The translations under genes and the position numbers were made by a program. Below, one piece after another: positions 11,179 through 21,092 of a stretch of DNA of 64,000 nucleotides (the stretch's first letter is position 1; every line of letters starts with the position of its first letter). The notes under the pieces were generated by a model. It was not told the DNA's origin, did no database searches, and saw nothing but the letters and a program-made list of their open reading frames with translations. Source of the stretch: Atherix ibis (Eukaryota; Arthropoda; Insecta; Diptera; Athericidae); contig OY282605.1 of assembly GCA_958298945.1 (NCBI GenBank), positions 111,534,267 to 111,598,266 of the forward strand. The letters are read 5' to 3'.

Positions 11179-11298
11179 ATCTGCGGCCATACCGTCCTGG
11201 ATCCACCGGTTCTCGTCCGATCACCGAAGTTAAGCAGGACTGGGCGTGGTTAGTACTTAGATGGGTGACCGCTTGGGAACACCGCGTGTCGCAGGTTT
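11179..11298 (+). rRNA. 5S rRNA, unit 10
   Basis: Consensus gene followed by a ctgataatgttctt-class spacer, as in unit 1. Confidence 0.92.
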
Positions 11299-11833
11299 TT
11301 TTTAAATATTTTTGCCAGATCCACTGCAGTTTTCCGACCTTTTTACATTCAGATACTAGCATTTATTCTATTAAACGCTGCTAACAACTTTGATATCTTC
11401 AATGAACGTTCCCATCTTGTGTTCTCTATAAACTGTGTTAAGTATAGACATTTAAGAACTTATCAGTAAATATTGCGATTTTCGATTTAACTAAATGGAG
11501 AATAATACTGATAATGTTCTTATACAAGTATATATTTGTCTCATGGTCTTTTTAGCCCAGCTACTAGAAATTTCTTTTAAATTCAATGTGATTGGTCGGT
11601 CGGTCTACTGACTGACTTCAACTACTGACAGCTGACACTTGACATTAATCGGTCATCAGATCAAAATAAATAAAGAACAATTCATTAGAATTTATTGAAG
11701 TGTGCGTTCTTTATTGGTTCAGTTTTTATATATCGCACAATTGAAACATAACACAAAATATTTAAAAGGATATTAAGTTAGGAAAAAAGAAAATAATTGC
11801 GAAGAAAACTGAAAAGAGTAGGCAAAATTAACT

Positions 11834-11953
11834 ATCTGCGGCCATACCGTCCTGGATCCACCGGTTCTCGTCCGATCACCGAAGTTAAGCAGGACTGGGC
11901 GTGGTTAGTACTTAGATGGGTGACCGCTTGGGAACACCGCGTGTCGCAGGTTT
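11834..11953 (+). rRNA. 5S rRNA, unit 11
   Basis: Consensus gene with the aaaataattgcg leader marker. Its spacer carries retroelement copy 2. Confidence 0.92.
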
Positions 11954-12155
11954 TTTTTAAATATTTTTGCCAGATCCACTGCAGTTTTCCGACCTTTTTA
12001 CATTCAGATACTAGCATTTATTCTATTAAACGCTGCTAACAACTTTGATATCTTCAATGAACGTTCCCATCTTGTGTTCTCTATAAACTGTGTTAAGTAT
12101 AGACATTTAAGAACTTATCAGTAAATATTGCGATTTTCGATTTAACTAAATGGAG

Positions 12156-12170
12156 AATAATACTGACAAT
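12156..12170. repeat. Target site duplication, left side of retroelement copy 2
   Basis: AATAATACTGACAAT, matched at 17377-17391. Confidence 0.9.
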
Positions 12171-12549
12171 TTCAATTCAATTCAATTTTATTCCAGTAAA
12201 TTCTTTGTTTTTATATTACATTTTGTGCTACATACTACTGAACAGTATACTACAATATATTATTAAGTCTTAAGGCTATTATTTAAACCTATTTCAATAC
12301 AATGTTCTTTTTATTTTTTGTAACTAATTATTTTAGTTTGTTAATAACTAATATTAAATTTAAAGTTTTATTTGTATATTATTAATGCGTAAGATGCCAA
12401 ACATATATCTTATGCTAAATTTGACGTGAAATGAATTAATTAAAAACTAAACTTAAAACTAATCTTAAAAAACTAGATAAAAAGTAACTTATAAATTAGA
12501 AAACACTTAAACTAAGAAGGCACTTAGTTACATGGCCTGGCTGTTTTGT

Positions 12550-15477
12550 CTACCCGTAATGCATTCCTGTTCTGGCGTTGTCCCAGTCGAAAAGTGATTC
12601 GTAATGCTCGTCAATAATAATGAGGGGTGTTGGATATATGAAACTATTGTTCGGTTGCTGTATATTGTAGTTAAATGGAATGTTCCTTATAATCTGATTT
12701 GGGTGTTCATTAATTTTATGTAGGTATTTTTTAGCAATTGTTAGCATATGTTGGAACAGTGGAAACATCCTCGCTTTCGTATAAAGGTAATTGTTTGAGT
12801 AATATTTACCGTCATCGGTGAAAAATAAGTTTGTGCACTGTCTTAGAATTCTTCTCTCAAATTTTTCCAACCTATTCACCTGGCTTTTTGAGATAGAAAA
12901 CCAAATGGGGAAACCATAAGAGAGTATTGGTCTAATTAATTGTTTATACAGTAGTAATTTAGTGTTTAGAGAGAGACAGTGTTTTCTTTTGAATAAAAAA
13001 GACAATCCGAAAAATGCTTTCAGTGCTTTTTTCAGATTGGATTCTGCCTGTGTTCGAAACCTTAGTAATGATGTAAAAGTGACACCAAGATACTTTAATG
13101 TTGATGTTGCCTCAATGTTGGCTCCATTGATTTCAATAGATACTTTGCTCTTTTTTGCAATTCTTCTGGGTCCTCTTTTGGCTGAGTTTCTGATACATAT
13201 CAGTTGGGTTTTCTCATTATTTACCTTGATTCCCCACTTTTTGTAGTATTCTAGAATTTCTTCTATTCCCTCCTTTACGAATTTCGCAGCAATTCTAGGG
13301 TTTGCATGTGTTGAGTATGCAAGAGTGTCGTCGGCGTAGTAAATGCTCTTGCAACCACTAACAGAAGGAATATCGGCAATGAAAATTGTGTAGAGGAGAG
13401 GACCGGAGATTGATCCCTGTGGAACTCCCCTTTTTAGAGGATATATACTCGACATTTGGTTACTGTGTTTTACTTTGAAATATCTATGAGTGAGAAATGA
13501 TTTGAACATATTAAAGAGACTAGGATCTATCCCCATTTGTGAGAGTTTATATAAGAGCCCATCCCACCATACCGTGTCAAATGCTCTACTTATGTCTAGG
13601 CTACATATAACTGTACTGCGCTGATTATTTAAGCCTTGTGTTATATCAGTATGAAGACTAAGAAGAGCATCCAAGGTTGAATGCGCTCTACGGAATCCAA
13701 ACTGATTTGTTGGAATCAAGTTTGAGTCTTCTAAATGGAGTAATAATCTATCGTGAAGAAATCTGTCTAAGATTTTACCGAGATGGGAGAGTAGTGAGAT
13801 TGGCCTATGTTCTGAAATTTTCGATTTTGGTTTTTTCTTCGGAAGGTTTATGATAATAGCCTCCTTCCATGAAGTAGGGAAGTAGGAATTGTTTAAGCAA
13901 TTGTTAAGAATTATTAGTAAAACTCTCATGCCCGACATAGTTAAATTTCTTAATAAACAGTTTGGGATTTCATCCGGACCCGATGACTTCTTAGTATTTA
14001 GTTGTTTAATTAATGAAAATACTTCCCTGAACCCCATGAATATTCCCCTCGTTGATGGATTAGTAGCCCTGTTGTTGACATTGAAGTAAGTCTGTAGTGC
14101 TGTATGTCCAATGTTCGTTTTTTCCCTAAGGTTATCTAATAACGATCGGGTGAAACTACTTTGAGGATTGGGTGGTTTTTCATCATACAAATCATGGTAA
14201 AAATCACCGAAGGTTTTAGCTGCCGACTCTGTATTAATGGGGTTATTATCTTCGTCAGTAACCGCGACTTTTTCCGATTTTCTTCTGCCGGAGATTCTGT
14301 CAATTTCTCGAAATACATTGGAATCCGGTTTTAATTTACTCAGGAAACGATTTAGTCTGTTGTCTATGTGTAGTTTTATACGATCTCTTATAATGACAGA
14401 GAGACAGTTAATTTGTGATAGGAGAGATTGATATTCTGCATTTGTTTTATTAAAATTCCTCGTGAAAACTCTTTTTAGATTTCTTCGCCAATTTTTTCTT
14501 ATTGCCAATAATTTTGTTATGGAGGCCGGTAAGAATCCGTATTTAGAATTTTTAGGAGATGTATTCTCATTGGTGTTTTTTATAAGACAACTTTTAATGT
14601 GTTCAACAAATATTTGAATTAATTTATCAATCTCTTCGTTAGTATAGTTAACTGAGTCAGAAATATGTATTTTGTTTACCTCTTTATCTAGACGTTTTTT
14701 GAATTGTATCCAGTTGATGTTCTTATAGTTGTAGTTTTGTGTGCGAGTAGTTGATAGGAGATTTATATGATTCCGAAAGTTAATGGTTATGTGAATGGGA
14801 TAGTGATCGGAGTGAAAAGTGGATGTGAGGACGTTTAACGAATTTCCTTCCATAAAGTCATAAATGGTTCCCGATATTATGAAAAAATCAATTATTGAGC
14901 CACTTTGCGGTCTTGTTGGTTCCGGAGGATATGCCATCTGTAGATTATTGTATGGTATATTTTCGTTAAGCCAATTCGCTATTACAATACCATTAAGGTT
15001 ATTCTTGGAGTCACTCCAAAGTTGATGGCGTGCATTGAAGTCACCTCCAACTAATAATCCATCACACGAGAGGCTAATATCATTTAGATATTTCATAAAG
15101 TTCCTGGTTTCATTAGCAGGAGTATTACTTCTAATGTAGGAAGCTATAATTGCTATGTTTGAAAGAGAACCGTTAACTAATAGTTGGATTGTTATGCTAG
15201 TGGTCGAGATATTATCAGAAGAAAAATCATTTATTTTTGCAAAACTGAAATGATTTGGGATAATAACAGCAGTGCCAGTTACTGCGTCGTTTCTAATAAT
15301 ATTATAATTATTTATTCTAAAGTTATGTCTATCCTTAAGTTTAGTTTCATTAATCAAAAATATACTATTGTTATTTTGCTCGATAAAGTCTAATAATTCT
15401 ATACGTTTATGGTGGCCCACTAAAGAGCAGGCGTTAAGGGCAATACATCTTAGATTTTTATTATTTATTTTTATCAC
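12550..15477 (-). CDS. Retrotransposon ORF2: endonuclease + reverse transcriptase, copy 2
   Basis: 975 aa, the same as in copy 1 except for His instead of Asn in the LLSxLGK stretch of the RT (near residue 564). All endonuclease and RT motifs, including YADDT, are present. It also opens with GTG straight after TAA. Confidence 0.95.
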   Translation of the reverse strand: MIKINNKNLRCIALNACSLVGHHKRIELLDFIEQNNNSIFLINETKLKDRHNFRINNYNIIRNDAVTGTAVIIPNHFSFAKINDFSSDNISTTSITIQLLVNGSLSNIAIIASYIRSNTPANETRNFMKYLNDISLSCDGLLVGGDFNARHQLWSDSKNNLNGIVIANWLNENIPYNNLQMAYPPEPTRPQSGSIIDFFIISGTIYDFMEGNSLNVLTSTFHSDHYPIHITINFRNHINLLSTTRTQNYNYKNINWIQFKKRLDKEVNKIHISDSVNYTNEEIDKLIQIFVEHIKSCLIKNTNENTSPKNSKYGFLPASITKLLAIRKNWRRNLKRVFTRNFNKTNAEYQSLLSQINCLSVIIRDRIKLHIDNRLNRFLSKLKPDSNVFREIDRISGRRKSEKVAVTDEDNNPINTESAAKTFGDFYHDLYDEKPPNPQSSFTRSLLDNLREKTNIGHTALQTYFNVNNRATNPSTRGIFMGFREVFSLIKQLNTKKSSGPDEIPNCLLRNLTMSGMRVLLIILNNCLNNSYFPTSWKEAIIINLPKKKPKSKISEHRPISLLSHLGKILDRFLHDRLLLHLEDSNLIPTNQFGFRRAHSTLDALLSLHTDITQGLNNQRSTVICSLDISRAFDTVWWDGLLYKLSQMGIDPSLFNMFKSFLTHRYFKVKHSNQMSSIYPLKRGVPQGSISGPLLYTIFIADIPSVSGCKSIYYADDTLAYSTHANPRIAAKFVKEGIEEILEYYKKWGIKVNNEKTQLICIRNSAKRGPRRIAKKSKVSIEINGANIEATSTLKYLGVTFTSLLRFRTQAESNLKKALKAFFGLSFLFKRKHCLSLNTKLLLYKQLIRPILSYGFPIWFSISKSQVNRLEKFERRILRQCTNLFFTDDGKYYSNNYLYTKARMFPLFQHMLTIAKKYLHKINEHPNQIIRNIPFNYNIQQPNNSFIYPTPLIIIDEHYESLFDWDNARTGMHYG

Positions 15478-15561
15478 TTAAAATTAAAAATAATCTGATT
15501 ATAAATATACTTACCTTTTCAGCAAGAAGATACTTTAGTAGTAACGTCAGACAATAGCATC

Positions 15562-16974
15562 TTATTTGCATAGTTCCATCACAAATTCCAAATAAGCAGT
15601 CTGCTTCTCATGAATATTATCAATCGCATTGAATGATGGCATAAATTGATGAATTTTCTTCATCAATGTTGGTAGGCTGCATCCGAAAAGATGTGTGCAT
15701 TCGTTAAAGAAACTTTCATATGTACTAGGTGGAACTGTTGCTTTCGCAGAGATAGGCTGCTGTCTCCCCACCATATCCGCAAACGATTTATTTGGCGTAA
15801 CCGTTCTGTTGACTGACTCGAGTATAAATCTCCTTCTATCCGCTGTCTGTTTAGCTTTTTGGTCTTTTGATGTATTCTGCTCCTCAATTATTTTTTTATA
15901 AATCTCGCAGCCTTTGTAGTTTGCGGGGTGACCATATTTACCACAGTTTGTGCAGAAAGGCTTCGAATTATCGTCGTCCGACTTAGAACGCTTGCATTCT
16001 AGTGGGCCGTGATGTTCCGCACATTTCACACACCGGTACTGCATGAAGCAATTCTTCGCTATATGTCCATATTTTTGACAATTTTTACACTGCACTGGAC
16101 CTTGGGAATGTAGTTTTTCCCATTTAATTTTCTGGTGCATAATATAATTATGTTGGCTCAGTTGGTTGGCTTTAAAACCAGGATTAAACTGAACCAAAAA
16201 CAAATTTGACGGCCTGTTTTTGGCTTCAGATGCCCTCGTTTTGAACCGCGTAACGCCATGGACATGTTCTGCTCCAAATAAGATGGCCAGCTCATCCCGA
16301 ATATCACCCTCTGCGACCGCCTGGTGCAAGCCTCTCAGAATCAGAGAAAGTTTCTTTTCATTTTTTGGAGTATATGAAAAGGCCTCTATTTTCTGCTGTT
16401 TTAGCTCATTTAGAATTTCTTGACGATCCTCTGAGCTATTTGTTTTTATTATTGCTTTTCCATTTTTCAAATTTCTAATTTTGATGTCGCTCCTCAAAGC
16501 AGATTTCAGTTTGGCTTCCTTAATAAAGTGTGCAATATTAAGGTTGAAACAAGTAATAGGTGGTATGTGACTCTTTTTACTTTCTGGTACTTTGTTAGCC
16601 TTTGTACTGTTGCTTATTGAACTGTTGCCTTTTTCAGCTCCCTCATTTACCGGCTCATCCCTAAGCAAACTGAATCGATTTCCACTTATATTACATTCTG
16701 GTTCAATTTTTCTTTTTTTCACTTTTTTCTTCGCTACACTATCTGTGAATTTTATACTTGAAACTTCATTTTGAAGATTGTATTTCACAGCCACCTGTTT
16801 TAAAAATTTAGACACATCTTGGCCTAATTTTTGTTTATCGGTTAACAGTGTACCGAACATTTTAACGTCAGGGTCAAGTTGGTCCGATTCTTCCATCTGA
16901 TCTTCTACCGCGTTGACCCTCTTTGAAAACTTACTATTTTCCATTATACGAGTATAATCAAAATCACATTCCAT
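15562..16974 (-). CDS. Retrotransposon ORF1: gag-like protein, copy 2
   Basis: 470 aa, predicted protein identical to ORF1 of copy 1, with all three zinc knuckles. Confidence 0.93.
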   Translation of the reverse strand: MECDFDYTRIMENSKFSKRVNAVEDQMEESDQLDPDVKMFGTLLTDKQKLGQDVSKFLKQVAVKYNLQNEVSSIKFTDSVAKKKVKKRKIEPECNISGNRFSLLRDEPVNEGAEKGNSSISNSTKANKVPESKKSHIPPITCFNLNIAHFIKEAKLKSALRSDIKIRNLKNGKAIIKTNSSEDRQEILNELKQQKIEAFSYTPKNEKKLSLILRGLHQAVAEGDIRDELAILFGAEHVHGVTRFKTRASEAKNRPSNLFLVQFNPGFKANQLSQHNYIMHQKIKWEKLHSQGPVQCKNCQKYGHIAKNCFMQYRCVKCAEHHGPLECKRSKSDDDNSKPFCTNCGKYGHPANYKGCEIYKKIIEEQNTSKDQKAKQTADRRRFILESVNRTVTPNKSFADMVGRQQPISAKATVPPSTYESFFNECTHLFGCSLPTLMKKIHQFMPSFNAIDNIHEKQTAYLEFVMELCK

Positions 16975-17009
16975 GTTGTCATCTTCGACTCGATGGTAAA
17001 CAATTTGTC

Positions 17010-17012
<3 letters not shown>

Positions 17013-17049
<37 letters not shown>

Positions 17050-17376
17050 CACTACAAGTAATTGAAGCAAAAGTCAATATTGTTATTAAAAATTATTTAA
17101 CACTCAGCTTATATGTTATATTACTTCCACAACACAACAGAGAATAACCTATGATCAATGTCTATTGCCTATTATGATCTTGCCTATGATCTATCTATGA
17201 TCTCTATGATCTAACGTCTACAAAATTTACTACAAGTAATATAAGCAAAATTCAATATTGTTATGATCTATTATGATCTATGATCCTGTCAATGATCTAT
17301 GATCTATGATCTTAACGTCTACAAAATTTACTACAAGTAATATAAGCAAAATTCAATATTGTTATGATCTATGATC
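17013..17376 (-). promoter_or_regulatory. 5' leader of copy 2 with repeated modules and A tract
   Basis: Same two-plus-one module leader as copy 1. The A tract is 32 bases (17013-17044). Confidence 0.6.
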
Positions 17377-17391
17377 AATAATACTGACAAT
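17377..17391. repeat. Target site duplication, right side of copy 2
   Basis: AATAATACTGACAAT, second copy. Confidence 0.9.
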
Positions 17392-17709
17392 GTACATATA
17401 CAAGTATATATTTGTCTCATGGTCTTTTTAGCCCAGCTACTAGAAATTTCTTTTAAATTCAATGTGATTGGTCGGTCGGTCTACTGACTGACTTCAACTA
17501 CTGACAGCTGACACTTGACATTAATCGGTCATCAGATCAAAATAAATAAAGAACAATTCATTAGAATTTATTGAAGTGTGCGTTCTTTATTGGTTCAGTT
17601 TTTATATATCGCACAATTCAAACATAACACAAAATATTTAAAAGGATATTAAGTTAGGAAAAAAGAAAATGATTGCGAAGAAAACTGAAAAGAGTAGGCA
17701 AAATTAACT

Positions 17710-17829
17710 ATCTGCGGCCATACCGTCCTGGATCCACCGGTTCTCGTCCGATCACCGAAGTTAAGCAGGACTGGGCGTGGTTAGTACTTAGATGGGTGAC
17801 CGCTTGGGAACACCGCGTGTCGCAGGTTT
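17710..17829 (+). rRNA. 5S rRNA, unit 12
   Basis: Consensus gene, first after retroelement copy 2. attcaaac spacer upstream, as in unit 3. Confidence 0.92.
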
Positions 17830-18364
17830 TTTTTAAATATTTTTGCCAGATCCACTGCAGTTTTCCGACCTTTTTACATTCAGATACTAGCATTTATTCT
17901 ATTAAACGCTGCTAACAACTTTGATATCTTCAATGAACGTTCCCATCTTGTGTTCTCTATAAACTGTGTTAAGTATAGACATTTAAGAACTTATCAGTAA
18001 ATATTGCGATTTTCGATTTAACTAAATGGAGAATAATACTGACAATGTACATATACAAGTATATATTTGTCTCATGGTCTTTTTAGCCCAGCTACTAGAA
18101 ATTTCTTTTAAATTCAATGTGATTGGTCGGTCGGTCTACTGACTGACTTCAACTACTGACAGCTGACACTTGACATTAATCGGTCATCAGATCAAAATAA
18201 ATAAAGAACAATTCATTAGAATTTATTGAAGTGTGCGTTCTTTATTGGTTCAGTTTTTATATATCGCACAATTGAAACATAACACAAAATATTTAAAAGG
18301 ATATTAAGTTAGGAAAAAAGAAAATGATTGCGAAGAAAACTGAAAAGAGTAGGCAAAATTAACT

Positions 18365-18531
18365 ATCTGCGGCCATACCGTCCTAGGATTGGTGGCCCTT
18401 AAGCAACACACACACACACACATACCGTCCTGGATCCACCGGTTCTCGTCCGATCACCGAAGTTAAGCAGGACTGGGCGTGGTTAGTGCTTAGATGGCTG
18501 ACCGCTTGGGAACACCGCGTGTCGCAGGTTT
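18365..18531 (+). pseudogene. Broken 5S gene with 47-bp insertion, unit 13
   Basis: The first 20 nt of the gene are followed by a 47-bp insertion (18385-18431), then by the rest. The insertion is 36 bp of foreign sequence ending in an (AC)n run, plus an 11-bp repeat of the gene bases CATACCGTCCT. This is the signature of a short retrotransposed insert with target duplication. It splits the 5' strand of helix II. Two further changes (A to G at nt 77, G to C at nt 87) fall in the 3' half. A working rRNA is unlikely. Confidence 0.88.
18385..18431 (+). mobile_element. 36-bp insert with (AC)n tail plus 11-bp target duplication
   Basis: The 36 bp begin aggattggtggcccttaagc and run into an AC repeat. 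They are bracketed by CATACCGTCCT (18374-18384 and 18421-18431). This fits a severely 5'-truncated non-LTR or SINE insertion with a dinucleotide tail. The parent family was not recognised. Confidence 0.6.
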
Positions 18532-19066
18532 TTTTTAAATATTTTTGCCAGATCCACTGCAGTTTTCCGACCTTTTTACATTCAGATACTAGCATTTATT
18601 CTATTAAACGCTGCTAACAACTTTGATATCTTCAATGAACGTTCCCATCTTGTGTTCTCTATAAACTGTGTTAAGTATAGACATTTAAGAACTTATCAGT
18701 AAATATTGCGATTTTCGATTTAACTAAATGGAGAATAATACTGACAATGTACATATACAAGTATATATTTGTCTCATGGTCTTTTTAGCCCAGCTACTAG
18801 AAATTTCTTTTAAATTCAATGTGATTGGTCGGTCGGTCTACTGACTGACTTCAACTACTGACAGCTGACACTTGACATTAATCGGTCATCAGATCAAAAT
18901 AAATAAAGAACAATTCATTAGAATTTATTGAAGTGTGCGTTCTTTATTGGTTCAGTTTTTATATATCGCACAATTCAAACATAACACAAAATATTTAAAA
19001 GGATATTAAGTTAGGAAAAAAGAAAATGATTGCGAAGAAAACTGAAAAGAGTAGGCAAAATTAACT

Positions 19067-19186
19067 ATCTGCGGCCATACCGTCCTGGATCCACCGGTTC
19101 TCGTCCGATCACCGAAGTTAAGCAGGACTGGGCGTGGTTAGTACTTAGATGGGTGACCGCTTGGGAACACCGCGTGTCGCAGGTTT
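19067..19186 (+). rRNA. 5S rRNA, unit 14
   Basis: Consensus gene, attcaaac spacer upstream. Confidence 0.92.
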
Positions 19187-19721
19187 TTTTTAAATATTTT
19201 TGCCAGATCCACTGCAGTTTTCCGACCTTTTTACATTCAGATACTAGCATTTATTCTATTAAACGCTGCTAACAACTTTGATATCTTCAATGAACGTTCC
19301 CATCTTGTGTTCTCTATAAACTGTGTTAAGTATAGACATTTAAGAACTTATCAGTAAATATTGCGATTTTCGATTTAACTAAATGGAGAATAATACTGAC
19401 AATGTACATATACAAGTATATATTTGTCTCATGGTCTTTTTAGCCCAGCTACTAGAAATTTCTTTTAAATTCAATGTGATTGGTCGGTCGGTCTACTGAC
19501 TGACTTCAACTACTGACAGCTGACACTTGACATTAATCGGTCATCAGATCAAAATAAATAAAGAACAATTCATTAGAATTTATTGAAGTGTGCGTTCTTT
19601 ATTGGTTCAGTTTTTATATATCGCACAATTGAAACATAACACAAAATATTTAAAAGGATATTAAGTTAGGAAAAAAGAAAATGATTGCGAAGAAAACTGA
19701 AAAGAGTAGGCAAAATTAACT

Positions 19722-19841
19722 ATCTGCGGCCATACCGTCCTGGATCCACCGGTTCTCGTCCGATCACCGAAGTTAAGCAGGACTGGGCGTGGTTAGTACT
19801 TAGATGGGTGACCGCTTGGGAACACCGCGTGTCGCAGGTTT
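19722..19841 (+). rRNA. 5S rRNA, unit 15
   Basis: Consensus gene followed by a ctgataatgttctt-class spacer, like units 1 and 10, which occupy the same place before copies 1 and 2. Confidence 0.92.
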
Positions 19842-20376
19842 TTTTTAAATATTTTTGCCAGATCCACTGCAGTTTTCCGACCTTTTTACATTCAGATACT
19901 AGCATTTATTCTATTAAACGCTGCTAACAACTTTGATATCTTCAATGAACGTTCCCATCTTGTGTTCTCTATAAACTGTGTTAAGTATAGACATTTAAGA
20001 ACTTATCAGTAAATATTGCGATTTTCGATTTAACTAAATGGAGAATAATACTGATAATGTTCTTATACAAGTATATATTTGTCTCATGGTCTTTTTAGCC
20101 CAGCTACTAGAAATTTCTTTTAAATTCAATGTGATTGGTCGGTCGGTCTACTGACTGACTTCAACTACTGACAGCTGACACTTGACATTAATCGGTCATC
20201 AGATCAAAATAAATAAAGAACAATTCATTAGAATTTATTGAAGTGTGCGTTCTTTATTGGTTCAGTTTTTATATATCGCACAATTGAAACATAACACAAA
20301 ATATTTAAAAGGATATTAAGTTAGGAAAAAAGAAAATAATTGCGAAGAAAACTGAAAAGAGTAGGCAAAATTAACT

Positions 20377-20496
20377 ATCTGCGGCCATACCGTCCTGGAT
20401 CCACCGGTTCTCGTCCGATCACCGAAGTTAAGCAGGACTGGGCGTGGTTAGTACTTAGATGGGTGACCGCTTGGGAACACCGCGTGTCGCAGGTTT
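20377..20496 (+). rRNA. 5S rRNA, unit 16
   Basis: Consensus gene with the aaaataattgcg leader marker. Its spacer carries retroelement copy 3. Confidence 0.92.
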
Positions 20497-20698
20497 TTTT
20501 TAAATATTTTTGCCAGATCCACTGCAGTTTTCCGACCTTTTTACATTCAGATACTAGCATTTATTCTATTAAACGCTGCTAACAACTTTGATATCTTCAA
20601 TGAACGTTCCCATCTTGTGTTCTCTATAAACTGTGTTAAGTATAGACATTTAAGAACTTATCAGTAAATATTGCGATTTTCGATTTAACTAAATGGAG

Positions 20699-20713
20699 AA
20701 TAATACTGACAAT
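20699..20713. repeat. Target site duplication, left side of retroelement copy 3
   Basis: AATAATACTGACAAT, matched at 25920-25934. Confidence 0.9.
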
Positions 20714-21092
20714 TTCAATTCAATTCAATTTTATTCCAGTAAATTCTTTGTTTTTATATTACATTTTGTGCTACATACTACTGAACAGTATACTACAATA
20801 TATTATTAAGTCTTAAGGCTATTATTTAAACCTATTTCAATACAATGTTCTTTTTATTTTTTGTAACTAATTATTTTAGTTTGTTAATAACTAATATTAA
20901 ATTTAAAGTTTTATTTGTATATTATTAATGCGTAAGATGCCAAACATATATCTTATGCTAAATTTGACGTGAAATGAATTAATTAAAAACTAAACTTAAA
21001 ACTAATCTTAAAAAACTAGATAAAAAGTAACTTATAAATTAGAAAACACTTAAACTAAGAAGGCACTTAGTTACATGGCCTGGCTGTTTTGT

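Larger units (their letters stand above)
12171..17376 (-). mobile_element. Full-length Jockey-type non-LTR retrotransposon, copy 2
   Basis: 5206 bp, with the same organisation and the same insertion point in the 5S unit as copy 1. The A tract is 3 bases shorter (32), and a 3' UTR site reads attctttg where copy 1 has attcttgg. Protein predictions are identical to copy 3. Confidence 0.93.
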
